Assembly (NCBI GenBank): GCA_007693585.1
Contig: REDH01000081.1
Coordinates: forward strand, 29,783-93,782
Length of the DNA: 64,000 bases
Direction: 5' to 3'
Source of the DNA: Deltaproteobacteria bacterium
GTDB taxonomy: Bacteria > Myxococcota_A > Bradymonadia > REDH01
Below the pieces are notes generated by a model. It had not been told where the DNA came from and ran no database searches. It saw only the letters and a list, made by a program, of their open reading frames with translations. This document shows, piece after piece, positions 19,877 to 28,708 of this stretch; position 1 is the first letter of the stretch; every line of letters starts with the position of its first letter. Made by a program: the position numbers and the translations under genes.

Positions 19877-21151
19877 ATGGCGCGTCACGAGGAGCAGCTC
19901 GTCGAGGTCGTGCTGCCGGACCTCCGGCTCGAGGCCGGGGCTTCGGTCACGGCACCGCTCGCGCGGATGCAGATCATGGCGCCGCCCGGTGCGGTGCTCG
20001 TCGACGCGGCGGCACGCGTGTCCGGGGAAGCCGCGCGCGCCCTCGCCTCGGGACAATGGGTCGAGCGAAGCGGCGCGGCGCTCGATCGGCGCCGGGACGA
20101 ACTCTCCTCCGCGTCCGTCCGGCTGGACAGCGATCTCCCGGTGGTGCTCGTGGTCCACGCCCTGACGGGCGACATGCGCCTCGGTGGAGACGGCGGCTGG
20201 TGGGCCCCCCTGGTGGGACCGGGTCGGCCGCTGGATCCCACCCGCGCCGTCCTGCTGTGCGTCAACAACCTGGGGAGCTGCTACGGCAGCGCGGGACCAG
20301 CGGATGCCGACTTCCCGCACCGGGACGCCGACGAGGAGCCCTGGGCCGGCCTCGAGGGCCCCGGCGGATTCGACCCCGCCGCGGCCTGTGGCGCGGGTGT
20401 GCGCCTGCCGGCCACCATCACCACGTGGGACCAGGCGCGGTTCCTGCTCGCTGCACTCGACGCCATCCGCGTCGAGCGCCCCATCACCGTCGCGGGCGGG
20501 TCGGTGGGCGGGATGATCGCTCTCGCCCTCGCGACACTGGCTCCGGACCGGGTGGACAGGGTGCTGCCCATCGCCGCTTCGGCAGCCGCCGGGGCGTGGA
20601 TCCAGGGGTTCAACCACACCGCGAGGATGCTGGTGCTGTCCGATCCCGACAGCGCTTCGGGCGGAGGGCGGGGGCTGGAACTTGCCCGGCAGATCGCCCA
20701 CATGACCTATCGCGCACCGGCGGGTCTGTCGGAGCGTCAGGGGAGACGCCAGGCGGAGCGGGAGCGCTGGTCGGCCGGCTCGCCCTACGCGGTGCAGACC
20801 TACCTGGAGTACCAGGGGCGGAAGCTTCGCCGGCGATTCCATGCGGGAGCGTATCTGGCCCAGCTCGACGCGATGGACCACCACGATATCTCCCGCCGCC
20901 CTCCCGGCACCGACGCAGGCCCCTGGGGACTCGCCCGACTGACCATGCCGCTCACGGCCATCGGCATCGACTCGGACATGCTGTACCCGGCCATCGCAAT
21001 GCGGCAGGTCGTCGATGCGCTGCTTGCGCACGGGCGGCCCGCCGCGTACCGGGAGCTGCGGTCGGCGCACGGCCACGACGGATTCCTGATCGAGTGGACG
21101 GGCATGGCGACGCTGCTCGCGGAGGCCCTCGACACTGCAGAGGCACGATGA
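19877..21151 (+). CDS. metX: Homoserine O-acetyltransferase
   Basis: About 424 residues. ATG 19877 is favoured over 19871 because GGGAG abuts the earlier codon. Alpha/beta-hydrolase-fold MetX: VVHALTGD, the family signature NNLGSCYGSAGP, nucleophile elbow GGSVGGM, the Asp in IDSDMLYP and His in SAHGHDGFLIE complete the triad. It transfers acetyl from acetyl-CoA to homoserine, making the MetY substrate. It starts about 43 bp after metY. Its TGA overlaps the next ATG (ATGA at 21148-21151), so translation with thrA is coupled. Substrate could be succinyl-CoA in some relatives; MetY context favours acetyl. Confidence 0.92.
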   Translation: MARHEEQLVEVVLPDLRLEAGASVTAPLARMQIMAPPGAVLVDAAARVSGEAARALASGQWVERSGAALDRRRDELSSASVRLDSDLPVVLVVHALTGDMRLGGDGGWWAPLVGPGRPLDPTRAVLLCVNNLGSCYGSAGPADADFPHRDADEEPWAGLEGPGGFDPAAACGAGVRLPATITTWDQARFLLAALDAIRVERPITVAGGSVGGMIALALATLAPDRVDRVLPIAASAAAGAWIQGFNHTARMLVLSDPDSASGGGRGLELARQIAHMTYRAPAGLSERQGRRQAERERWSAGSPYAVQTYLEYQGRKLRRRFHAGAYLAQLDAMDHHDISRRPPGTDAGPWGLARLTMPLTAIGIDSDMLYPAIAMRQVVDALLAHGRPAAYRELRSAHGHDGFLIEWTGMATLLAEALDTAEAR

Positions 21152-23706
21152 ACGAGACGACGTCGACCACCGAAACGCCCTTCCGAGTGATGAAGTTCGG
21201 AGGGTCCTCCTCGGGCGCTCCGGAGCGGTTGGTCCGATCGACGGATCTCATCGCCCGTGAGCGCGCGGAAGGACCCGTGGCGGTGGTGTTCTCGGCGATG
21301 GGCGACACCACCGACTGGCTGATCGAGGCGTTCGATGCGGCGGCAGCCGGCGACATGGAGGCAGCCGAGGCGACGGTCGACCGGGTGGCCGACCTCGCGG
21401 TCAGCAACGGTCTCGGAGCCCTCGATGCGCTGGCCAGGGTCGGTGGTCTCACCGGCGAGCGGCCCGAGATCACCCCGGTGGTGCGCGAGCTGCTGCATCC
21501 GCTCCGGCAGCTCCTCTACGGCGTCTCGCTGGTTCGCGAGCGCACGGCGCAGACCCTGGACCTCGTGCTGTCGTTCGGAGAACGGACGTGCGCGACGGTG
21601 ATGACGCTGCTCCTTCAGGCGCGTGGGGTCCCGGCCGTGTTCGTGGATGCGCGCGAGTGGACCGTGACGGACGACCGGTTCGGCAGCGCGCTCGTGGACT
21701 GGGAGTCGACACGCCGAGCGCTGGCCGTCCAGCGCGAGACCTGGGGTGACCGGGTGCCTGTACACACGGGGTTTCTGGGCCGGACGCCGGACGGGCGGAC
21801 GACGACCCTCGGCCGCAACGGATCGGACTACACGACCACGCTTCTCGCGCGGGCGCTGGGCGCATCGGAGGTGCAGATCTGGACGGACGTGTCCGGGGTC
21901 ATGACGGCGGATCCTGCGCTGGTGGCGGACGCCTACCCGATCGCGCGGCTCAGCTACATGGAGGCGCTGGAGCTGGCCAACTTCGGCGCGCGGATGTTCC
22001 ACCCGCGGACGATGATCCCGCTGATCGAGTCGGGCATCCCCCTGCGGATCCGGAACACGATGCACCCGGATGCGCCGGGCACCCGGGTGGACGCCTGCGG
22101 CGCGCAGGACGAGGAGCGGCCTACGTCCGTGGCCTCGCTCGAGAACCTCGCGATGCTCGACATCGAGTATCGTCGCCTCGATCAGCAGACCCCGGCCGGG
22201 GAGCGGGTGCTGCGGGCGCTTCAGCGGGCGGGAATCCCGGTCTGGATGGCCACCCAGAGCGCGCACGGGCAGTCCGTGGCGGTGGCGGTGCCGGCCGGTC
22301 GCGTGGACGAGGCGAAGGGGGCGATCGCGGACGAGTTCGAGGCGGAACTCGACCGGGGCGACGTGCAGCGCATCGGCCAGCGGCTTCCGGTCACGCTGCT
22401 GTCGCTCGTGGCCGAGACGATGGGGCAGCACGTGAACGTGGCGGGGCGCTTCTTCCACGCGCTCGGCGCCGTGGGCATCAACATCCGGGCGATCGCGCAG
22501 GGCGCGAGCTCCCGATCCATCTCCTGCGTCATCGACGCGGCGGAGACCCCCGTGGCGGTCCGGACCGTGCACGCGGCGTTCAACTTCGCGCACCACGAGA
22601 TCAGCCTGCTCGTGCTGGGGCACGGGACGGTGGGCAGCCAGCTCCTCGCCCAGGTCGCCAGCCAGAAGGAGAAGCTCGAGACGCTTCACGGGGCACGGCT
22701 TCGGGTCGTCGGGCTGGCGGACAGCAGGCGCCTGCTGTGGGACGAGTCGGGGCTGGACCTCGGCCGGTGGCAGACGCAGATCGAGGCCACAGCACCGAAG
22801 GGCGGTCCCCCGGTGGACGAGGAAGTCCTGGACCGGCTGCGGCGCCTGCCGCTCCCGGTTCTCGTGGACTGCACTGCGGCGGACGGCATGGGCCCGCTGT
22901 ACGCCGCGGCCTTCGAGCGGGGCATTCACGTGGTGGGGGCCAACAAGAAGCCACTCACCCTGAACGCCGGGGAGCACGCGGCCCTGATGGCCGGCGCGAG
23001 GGAACACCATCGCGCGTGGCACTACGAGACCACGGTCGGCGCCAGCCTTCCCGTGATCGACACCCTCAAGAACCTGGTCCGCACCGGGGACCGGGTGCTC
23101 CGGATCGAGGGGTCCTTCTCCGGGACGCTGGGCTACCTGACCAACGAGCTGATGGCCGGACGCAGCCTCTCGGCTGCGGTGCGGGAAGCCCACCGGCTCG
23201 GATACACGGAACCGCGACCGCAGGAAGACCTGTCGGGCATGGACGTGGCCCGAAAGGCGCTCATCCTCGCCCGGGAACTCGGGCTCGCGATCGAGCTCGA
23301 TCAGGTGGTCATCGAACCGCTTGTGAGCGCGGAGGCGATGGCCGTGGAGGGCCGCGATGCCTTCTTCGCCGCCCTCGAGCGCGAGGACGCAACCTTCGCC
23401 GAGCGCATCGCCAGACTCGTGGAGCGAGAGGAGACCCTGCGGTACCTGGCCGTCATCGACCCGGGCACCGAAGGGAACGCTCCGAGCGTGCGGGTGGGAC
23501 CCGTGGAGCTTCCGGCGGACCACCCCGCGGTCCGCCTGCGCGGGTCCGAGGCGTTCGTGGCCTTCCAGACGCTGCGGTACAGCGACTATCCGCTGATCGT
23601 GCAGGGGGCCGGAGCGGGAGGGGCGGTCACCGCCGCGGGCGTGCTCGCCGACGTGCTGCGCATCGGACAGGCCATCCGGGGCCGCCGACCGGTCCGCGCA
23701 GCCTGA
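21148..23706 (+). CDS. thrA: Bifunctional aspartate kinase / homoserine dehydrogenase
   Basis: 852 residues. N-terminal aspartokinase (about 1-290: VMKFGGSSSG, LSFGERTCATVMT, GRNGSDYTTTLLA), two ACT regulatory domains (about 310-470), then homoserine dehydrogenase (about 485-850: LLVLGHGTVGSQLLAQV NAD(P)-binding, GANKKPLTLN, YETTVGASLPVIDTLKNL, RIEGSFSGTLGYL). It catalyses the first and third steps from aspartate to homoserine, probably with feedback by threonine through the ACT domains. ATG 21148 overlaps the metX stop. It supplies homoserine to MetX-MetY, giving a compact route from aspartate to homocysteine (only aspartate-semialdehyde dehydrogenase is absent here). Confidence 0.95.
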   Translation: MNETTSTTETPFRVMKFGGSSSGAPERLVRSTDLIARERAEGPVAVVFSAMGDTTDWLIEAFDAAAAGDMEAAEATVDRVADLAVSNGLGALDALARVGGLTGERPEITPVVRELLHPLRQLLYGVSLVRERTAQTLDLVLSFGERTCATVMTLLLQARGVPAVFVDAREWTVTDDRFGSALVDWESTRRALAVQRETWGDRVPVHTGFLGRTPDGRTTTLGRNGSDYTTTLLARALGASEVQIWTDVSGVMTADPALVADAYPIARLSYMEALELANFGARMFHPRTMIPLIESGIPLRIRNTMHPDAPGTRVDACGAQDEERPTSVASLENLAMLDIEYRRLDQQTPAGERVLRALQRAGIPVWMATQSAHGQSVAVAVPAGRVDEAKGAIADEFEAELDRGDVQRIGQRLPVTLLSLVAETMGQHVNVAGRFFHALGAVGINIRAIAQGASSRSISCVIDAAETPVAVRTVHAAFNFAHHEISLLVLGHGTVGSQLLAQVASQKEKLETLHGARLRVVGLADSRRLLWDESGLDLGRWQTQIEATAPKGGPPVDEEVLDRLRRLPLPVLVDCTAADGMGPLYAAAFERGIHVVGANKKPLTLNAGEHAALMAGAREHHRAWHYETTVGASLPVIDTLKNLVRTGDRVLRIEGSFSGTLGYLTNELMAGRSLSAAVREAHRLGYTEPRPQEDLSGMDVARKALILARELGLAIELDQVVIEPLVSAEAMAVEGRDAFFAALEREDATFAERIARLVEREETLRYLAVIDPGTEGNAPSVRVGPVELPADHPAVRLRGSEAFVAFQTLRYSDYPLIVQGAGAGGAVTAAGVLADVLRIGQAIRGRRPVRAA

Positions 23707-23749
23707 CGCGCTGCGGCAGGCGTGTGCAAACCACCGTACGAGATAGGGG

Positions 23750-23776
23750 TTGACACCTGCATACCTTTCGGATCAT
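23750..23776 (+). promoter_or_regulatory. Candidate promoter for RRM gene
   Basis: A perfect -35 box TTGACA at 23750-23755, rare in this GC-rich sequence. A -10 in the GATCAT region (23771-23776) is only a weak match and at short spacing. If used, the transcript would have a leader of about 215 bases before the RRM start, containing the hairpin at 23841. Confidence 0.45.
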
Positions 23777-23840
23777 CGTTGGCTCGTTCAGGGTGCAGGG
23801 CCACGTGTCGCGTCCGGAGGATCGACAGGTAGCCAGCGCA

Positions 23841-23868
23841 CTCCCGCGGGATGATGTTCCCGCGGGAG
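23841..23868 (+). promoter_or_regulatory. Strong hairpin in leader of RRM gene
   Basis: CTCCCGCGGGA (23841-23851), loop TGATGT, TCCCGCGGGAG (23858-23868): a perfect 11-bp stem. No T-run follows, so it is not a standard terminator. It lies 132 bases upstream of the RRM start codon, in the predicted 5' leader. Likely an RNA regulatory or stability element, perhaps a binding site for the RRM protein itself. Confidence 0.55.
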
Positions 23869-24000
23869 GCGTTGCGCCCGAGAAGTCTCCGCTGGCCCCG
23901 TACTCGTCCGGAGGACCGGGCAGCCTCGAACGAACGTCGGACAGCGGCCGACACCGGGCAGGCCATTCGCCCGCCCGGATCAGGATCATGGGGAAGCGCG

Positions 24001-24291
24001 ATGAAACTCTTCGTAGGAGGACTGGCCTGGGCCACCGACAGTGACGGACTCCGACAGGCTTTCGAAGCCTACGGCGAAGTCACCGAGGCGGTCGTGATCT
24101 CGGACCGGGAAACCGGGCGTTCCCGAGGCTTCGGCTTCGTGACGTTCGCCAATGAGGCCGATGGCCGCACGGCGCTCGAGGCCATGAACGGCGTCGAGCT
24201 CGACGGCCGCACCATCAAGTGCGACGAAGCCAACAGCCCCGGCCCCCGCGCCAACGGCGATGCGCCACGGCGCAGCCGCGACCGCTGGTAG
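24001..24291 (+). CDS. RRM-domain RNA-binding protein
   Basis: 96 residues. A single RNA recognition motif fills most of it: RNP2 KLFVGGLAW at the N-terminus and RNP1 SRGFGFVTF (about 41-49), separated by the usual helix, then TALEAMNGVELDGRTIKCDEA. The short basic tail ends RRSRDRW. Bacterial Rbp proteins of this type bind single-stranded RNA and are often cold-induced. The ATG at 24001 follows GGGGAA. The long structured leader (hairpin at 23841) suggests post-transcriptional control. No operon partner; the next gene is 127 bp away. Confidence 0.93.
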   Translation: MKLFVGGLAWATDSDGLRQAFEAYGEVTEAVVISDRETGRSRGFGFVTFANEADGRTALEAMNGVELDGRTIKCDEANSPGPRANGDAPRRSRDRW

Positions 24292-24418
24292 ACCGACCAG
24301 TCCGAAAACACCCCTTGCACGTTCCCACCCGGGACGGCACCTTCCGGCTGCAGGCTACCGAGGCCCGCCGCGCGAGTCCCGCGCGGTGAACCACTCTCGC
24401 CCCCCGCACAGGAAGACC

Positions 24419-25570
24419 GTGGCCGGCGTCCACCACATCTACCTCATCCCCGGCTTCTTCGGGTTCGCCGACCTCGGCGGAATCCCCTACTTCCACCACG
24501 TCCGCGAGTTCCTGCGCGACGTGCTCTCCGACGTCGGCGTCGACGCCCGGGTCACCACCGTGGCCACCCTGCCGACCGCAAGCATCCGCCACCGCGCCGG
24601 ACGACTCCTCTCCACCATCGAGGCGGACGCGGCCGAGGACGACGCCCCGATCCATCTCATCGGGCACTCCACCGGCGGACTCGACGCCCGCCTGCTCGTC
24701 ACCCCGCACGTCGCCCTCGGCGCCGACCGAAATGTGGAGTCCGTCGCGACGCGCGTGCGCTCGGTGATCTCCGTGGCCACTCCCCATCAGGGCACCCCCC
24801 TCGCCGGCTTCTTCGGCAGCCTGACCGGGAAGAAGGCCCTCTGGGCGCTCTCCCTCGCCAGCATCTATACCCTGCGCTTCGGCCGCCTGCCCCTGAGCGT
24901 GCTCTTTCGCCTCGTCGGCGTCATCGCGAAGCTCGACGGACACCTCGGTCTGCGCCACAACGTCCTGGATCAGGTCTACCGCGATCTCCTCGCCGACTTC
25001 GACACCGAGCGCGAAGCCGCCATCGCCGAGTTTCTCGAACACGTGCGCAGCGACCAGTCCCTCCTCCGCCAGCTCACCCCCGAGGGCATCGACCTCTTCA
25101 ACGCCTCCACCGGCGACCGCCCCGGCGTCCGCTACGGATCCGTGGTCACCTGGGCACGCCGCCCTTCCCTGCGCGCCAACCTCGACATCGGCCTGGACCC
25201 CTACCTTCAGGCCACGCAGGGGCTGTACCGCGCCCTGTGGTGGATGTCCTCCCGCTCCCGCGCCGAGTGCCCCCTGAGCGCCGCACAGCGCGCAGCCCTC
25301 CTCGACGTGTGGGGCGAGGTACCCGAGCTCCGCGACAACGACGGCATGGTGCCCACCCTCGCTCAGGCCTGGGGCGAGATCATCCACGCCGCGCGCGCCG
25401 ATCACCTCGATGTCTGCGGACACTTCCACGACCCGGAGCACGACCCACCGCACGTGGACTGGGTCGCCACCGGCAGCGGCTTCCGCCGTCCCGCCTTCGA
25501 GAGCCTCTGGACGGACGTGGCCGCCTTCATCGCCGGCGCCGCACAAGGGGCGTCCCCCGACGAGGCCTGA
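24419..25570 (+). CDS. Alpha/beta hydrolase, lipase-like
   Basis: 383 residues from GTG 24419, chosen for the AGGAAG at 24410-24415; GTG 24386 is an alternative. Lipase-type start with oxyanion segment (YLIPGFFGF), the nucleophile elbow GHSTGG (Ser84) and SVATPHQGTPLAGF, which resembles triacylglycerol lipases and PGAP1/LipA-like esterases. Asp/His partners probably lie in LRDNDGMVPT and DHLDVCGHF near the C-terminus. No signal peptide, so probably cytoplasmic or membrane-associated. Substrate unknown, a lipid ester is likely. Convergent with the ABC exporter. Confidence 0.85.
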   Translation: MAGVHHIYLIPGFFGFADLGGIPYFHHVREFLRDVLSDVGVDARVTTVATLPTASIRHRAGRLLSTIEADAAEDDAPIHLIGHSTGGLDARLLVTPHVALGADRNVESVATRVRSVISVATPHQGTPLAGFFGSLTGKKALWALSLASIYTLRFGRLPLSVLFRLVGVIAKLDGHLGLRHNVLDQVYRDLLADFDTEREAAIAEFLEHVRSDQSLLRQLTPEGIDLFNASTGDRPGVRYGSVVTWARRPSLRANLDIGLDPYLQATQGLYRALWWMSSRSRAECPLSAAQRAALLDVWGEVPELRDNDGMVPTLAQAWGEIIHAARADHLDVCGHFHDPEHDPPHVDWVATGSGFRRPAFESLWTDVAAFIAGAAQGASPDEA

Positions 25571-25731
25571 GCGCACCGCTCCCACCGGCGCCCAGAGCCC
25601 TCCGCGCTGCACCCGGGCACTCCTTGCCGCAGCCTGCTCTCCATGAGCGCGCTCAATTCGCTGGACGGCCGCAGACAGTCGCACCGGCGCCCATGACACC
25701 GGCCTACCGCGCCCACTCCACACCCGGCACC

Positions 25732-27507
25732 TCAGCCAGCCGCGGGCAACTGCACCGACACCAGCGCCGCGTAGGCCCCACCGCCGCGGATCAGCGCGTC
25801 GTGGGTGCCCGCCTCGGCAATGCGCCCCCCCTGGACCACGGCGATCCGGTCCGCCCCCCGCACGGTCGACAGGCGATGGGCGATGATCAGCGTGGTCCGT
25901 CCCTCCATGAGCCGCTCGAGCGCCTCCTGAACCAGGCGCTCGCTCCCCGCGTCGAGCGCGCTCGTGGCCTCGTCGAGGATCAGCACCGCCGGGTCGCGCA
26001 GCAGGGCCCGGGCGATCGCCACCCGCTGCTTCTGGCCGCCGGAGAGCTGCACCCCGCGCTCCCCCACCCGCGTGTCCATCCCCGATGGGAAGGACTCGAT
26101 GAACTCCAGCGCGTTCGCCGCTTCGGCCGCCGCCCGCACCTCCGCCGCGGTCGCACCCTCACGCCCGAAGCGAATGTTCTCCTCGATGCTCCCCGAGAAC
26201 AGCAGCGGCTCCTGCGCCACGACCCCGATGTTCTCACGCAACCATCGCGCGTCGAGCTCCCGGACGTCGTGGCCGTCCACCTCGATGCTGCCGCCCGTCA
26301 CGTCGTGGAGACGACAGAGGAGTCCGGCGAGGGTACTCTTGCCGCCCCCGGACGGACCCACCAGCGCCGTCCGGCTGCCCGGCGCCAGCTCCAGATCGAT
26401 CCCCGCCAGCACCTCCGTGTCCGGCCGGGTCGGATAGGCGAAGCGCACCCCCCGGAACGCCACTCGACCCTTCGCGTGCTCCGGACGCAGCCCTCCGGGG
26501 CGCTCCACGTCGGCGCGCTCGTCGAGCAGGTCGAAGACCCGCTCCGCCGCGCCGGACGCCCGCATCAGGTCGGTCCACAGCCCGGCCAGCGTGCCGAGGG
26601 AGAACGCGACAATGAGCGTGTAGAGCACGAAGCTGGTGAGCTGGCCCAGCGACATGGCCTCCGCGAGCACCAGATGACCTCCACGCCACAGGACGAGGAC
26701 GACGGCCGCAAAGCCCGCCGTCGACGCGGCGCCGGTGAACACCGCGGTCACGAACGCGCGCCGGCGCGCCAGCCGAAACGAGCGCTCCACGGCCCCTGTG
26801 TAGGCGGTGGCCCGTGCCGCCTCCCGGGTGAACAGGCGCACCGTTCGCAGCCCTCCGAGGGCCTCCTCGGCGACATTGCTCGCCTCGGCGAGGGCGTCCT
26901 GCACCTCCCGCGACAGCCTCCGGATGCGGCGCCCGAACACGACGGCGCCGATGGCCACGGGCGGAACCACCACGAGCATCCAGGCGGTCAGGGTCGGCGA
27001 GGTCCACCACAGCAGCGCCATGCCGCCCAGCACGGAGACGAGCGACCGCAGAGCCATGGAGACGTTCACCGTGACCGTGTTCTGCAGGACCGCGGTGTCG
27101 GAGGCCAGACGGTTGAGCAGCTCACCGGTGCGTCGCCGATCAAAGAAGGCGACGTCCAGGGCGACGAGATGGGCGAAGAGCTGGCTGCGCAATCGAGCGA
27201 CCACGCGTTCGCCGGCCACGGTGAAGAGGTGATAGCGCAGGGCGATGGCGACCCCCTGAACCGCGAACACGCCGAGCATGGCCATGGCGGCGACATCCAG
27301 GCGGCGGGGGTCCCCGCCCTCGACCGCCGCGTCGATGATCAGGCGAATCGCCTGGGGCCAGATGAGCCCCATGGCGCTTCCGACGAGCAGGAACACGGAG
27401 GCGACGGCGAGGGTGCGCCACTCGTCGCGCGCGAGGGCGAGAAGCCGCCGGGTGGTGGCCCGACGCGGCGGGCGCCCGGCGGTGTCGGGCGGGGGAGACC
27501 CGGTCAT
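25732..27507 (-). CDS. ABC exporter, fused TM and ATPase domains (ABCB type)
   Basis: 591 residues. Six TM helices (about 30-310) followed by an NBD with Walker A GPSGGGKSTL, Q-loop VAQEPLLFSG, signature [14 protein letters not shown], Walker B VLILDEATSALD and H-loop IAHRLSTV. This is the half-transporter type that dimerises (MsbA/ABCB10-like) to move lipids, peptides or drugs across the inner membrane. Its ATG overlaps the upstream methyltransferase stop (ATGA at 27507-27504), so translation is coupled. Substrate unknown. Confidence 0.93.
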   Translation of the reverse strand: MTGSPPPDTAGRPPRRATTRRLLALARDEWRTLAVASVFLLVGSAMGLIWPQAIRLIIDAAVEGGDPRRLDVAAMAMLGVFAVQGVAIALRYHLFTVAGERVVARLRSQLFAHLVALDVAFFDRRRTGELLNRLASDTAVLQNTVTVNVSMALRSLVSVLGGMALLWWTSPTLTAWMLVVVPPVAIGAVVFGRRIRRLSREVQDALAEASNVAEEALGGLRTVRLFTREAARATAYTGAVERSFRLARRRAFVTAVFTGAASTAGFAAVVLVLWRGGHLVLAEAMSLGQLTSFVLYTLIVAFSLGTLAGLWTDLMRASGAAERVFDLLDERADVERPGGLRPEHAKGRVAFRGVRFAYPTRPDTEVLAGIDLELAPGSRTALVGPSGGGKSTLAGLLCRLHDVTGGSIEVDGHDVRELDARWLRENIGVVAQEPLLFSGSIEENIRFGREGATAAEVRAAAEAANALEFIESFPSGMDTRVGERGVQLSGGQKQRVAIARALLRDPAVLILDEATSALDAGSERLVQEALERLMEGRTTLIIAHRLSTVRGADRIAVVQGGRIAEAGTHDALIRGGGAYAALVSVQLPAAG

Positions 27508-28544
27508 CGGCGCAGGCGAGGTTCCGCGCCCACCCAGACCTGATAGCGGCCGTCATCGGCGAGGCACTCGACGCGCTGGAAGGATTCTTCGAGCCATTGG
27601 TTGTACCGAAGAAACCGGTTGCACACCAGAATGATGCGCCCCCTTTTGTGAAGTCGTGCCGCGCTCTCGCGCACGAGTCGCTCGCCCACCCCGTACTCGG
27701 TGCGCACGCCCTGATGGAAGGGTGGATTGCTGACGACGAGATCGATGCGCCCATCGATGTCGGCGAGAACATCGGAGGCGAGCACGGTGGCCGCCACGCC
27801 ATTGGCCTGAAGGGTGGCCTCGCTTGCGGCGAGGGCTGCGGCGTCGACGTCGCAGCAGAGCAGTTCGATGTCCGGGGCGCGTCGTCCGATGAACGCGCCG
27901 ATGACCCCGGCGCCGCACCCCACGTCGACCACCCTTCCCTCTTCGGGGAGGGAGAGGTTCTCGAGCAGAAGACGGGTGCCCTCGTCGAGCCCGTCTGCGG
28001 AGAAGACACCCGGGCGGGTGATCACGTGCAGGTCGACCCCGGCGACGGTGAGTTCATGGTGGACGGGCTCGGGCGGAGCGGCGTCGGGTCGTGGGCCGGT
28101 GGCCCGATGGAGCTGGCAGTGGCGCGCGCTCTCGAGGCGGGACACGTGCTCGAAGGCCTCCTCGAGCACGCGCGGCGCCGATCGGATTCCGGCGCCGTTG
28201 CCGCCAACGACGAGGAGCTCGCCGTCGGGCGCGAGGACCTGCGCGGCGGTCGCCGAAAGCTCGCGCAAGCGGGCCTTCCCGTGGGGCAGGAAGAGCAGCA
28301 CGACATCCCGCGGCGCGAGGGACGGGTCGGGAACAACCGCGAAGCCGTGGTCGAGCGAGTCGGGCATGGACCGGTGGCGATCCCACCGCGTGTGAAGCCA
28401 GTGGACATCGCTCGCGCCCATCTCGTCCATGAGGTGCGCTGCCGCCTCCGGTTCGGGGAGATCGATGACGAGCGCCCGCCGATCGGTGAAGCGGCCGAGG
28501 ACTGCACGAACGAGGACGAGCGGTTCTTCGCGGTTGCGGGCCAT
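27504..28544 (-). CDS. Class I SAM-dependent methyltransferase, RsmC/RlmG-like
   Basis: 346 residues from ATG 28544; upstream codons in the frame look non-coding. It has two related halves as in the 16S/23S rRNA guanine-N2 methyltransferases: a degenerate N-terminal domain (about 1-150) and an active C-terminal one with SAM motif VVDVGCGAGVIGAFIG (about 205-220), CCDVDAAAL and the catalytic NPPFHQG (273-279). Motif NPPF indicates methylation of an exocyclic amine, probably G1207 of 16S rRNA (RsmC) or G1835 of 23S (RlmG). Which one cannot be told here. Coupled to the ABC exporter downstream. Confidence 0.85.
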   Translation of the reverse strand: MARNREEPLVLVRAVLGRFTDRRALVIDLPEPEAAAHLMDEMGASDVHWLHTRWDRHRSMPDSLDHGFAVVPDPSLAPRDVVLLFLPHGKARLRELSATAAQVLAPDGELLVVGGNGAGIRSAPRVLEEAFEHVSRLESARHCQLHRATGPRPDAAPPEPVHHELTVAGVDLHVITRPGVFSADGLDEGTRLLLENLSLPEEGRVVDVGCGAGVIGAFIGRRAPDIELLCCDVDAAALAASEATLQANGVAATVLASDVLADIDGRIDLVVSNPPFHQGVRTEYGVGERLVRESAARLHKRGRIILVCNRFLRYNQWLEESFQRVECLADDGRYQVWVGAEPRLRR

Positions 28545-28708
28545 GCGCTGGCGGGGAACGGTGGGATGAACCCGGGCCGGGCGGCACACCCGGCAGAGGA
28601 CCGGAGACGATCCCGATGGTCGTAGCGCATGCATCCTCCCTTGGCCACGGGCACGATGTCTGCGGTGCGGAGCGCGATGCCCCCTCGCCGCCCACCGGAT
28701 GCACTTCC

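Noticed and set aside
23841..23868. Intrinsic terminator of thrA
   Set aside because: The stem is strong but there is no T-run on either strand, and a TTGACA box lies upstream of it.
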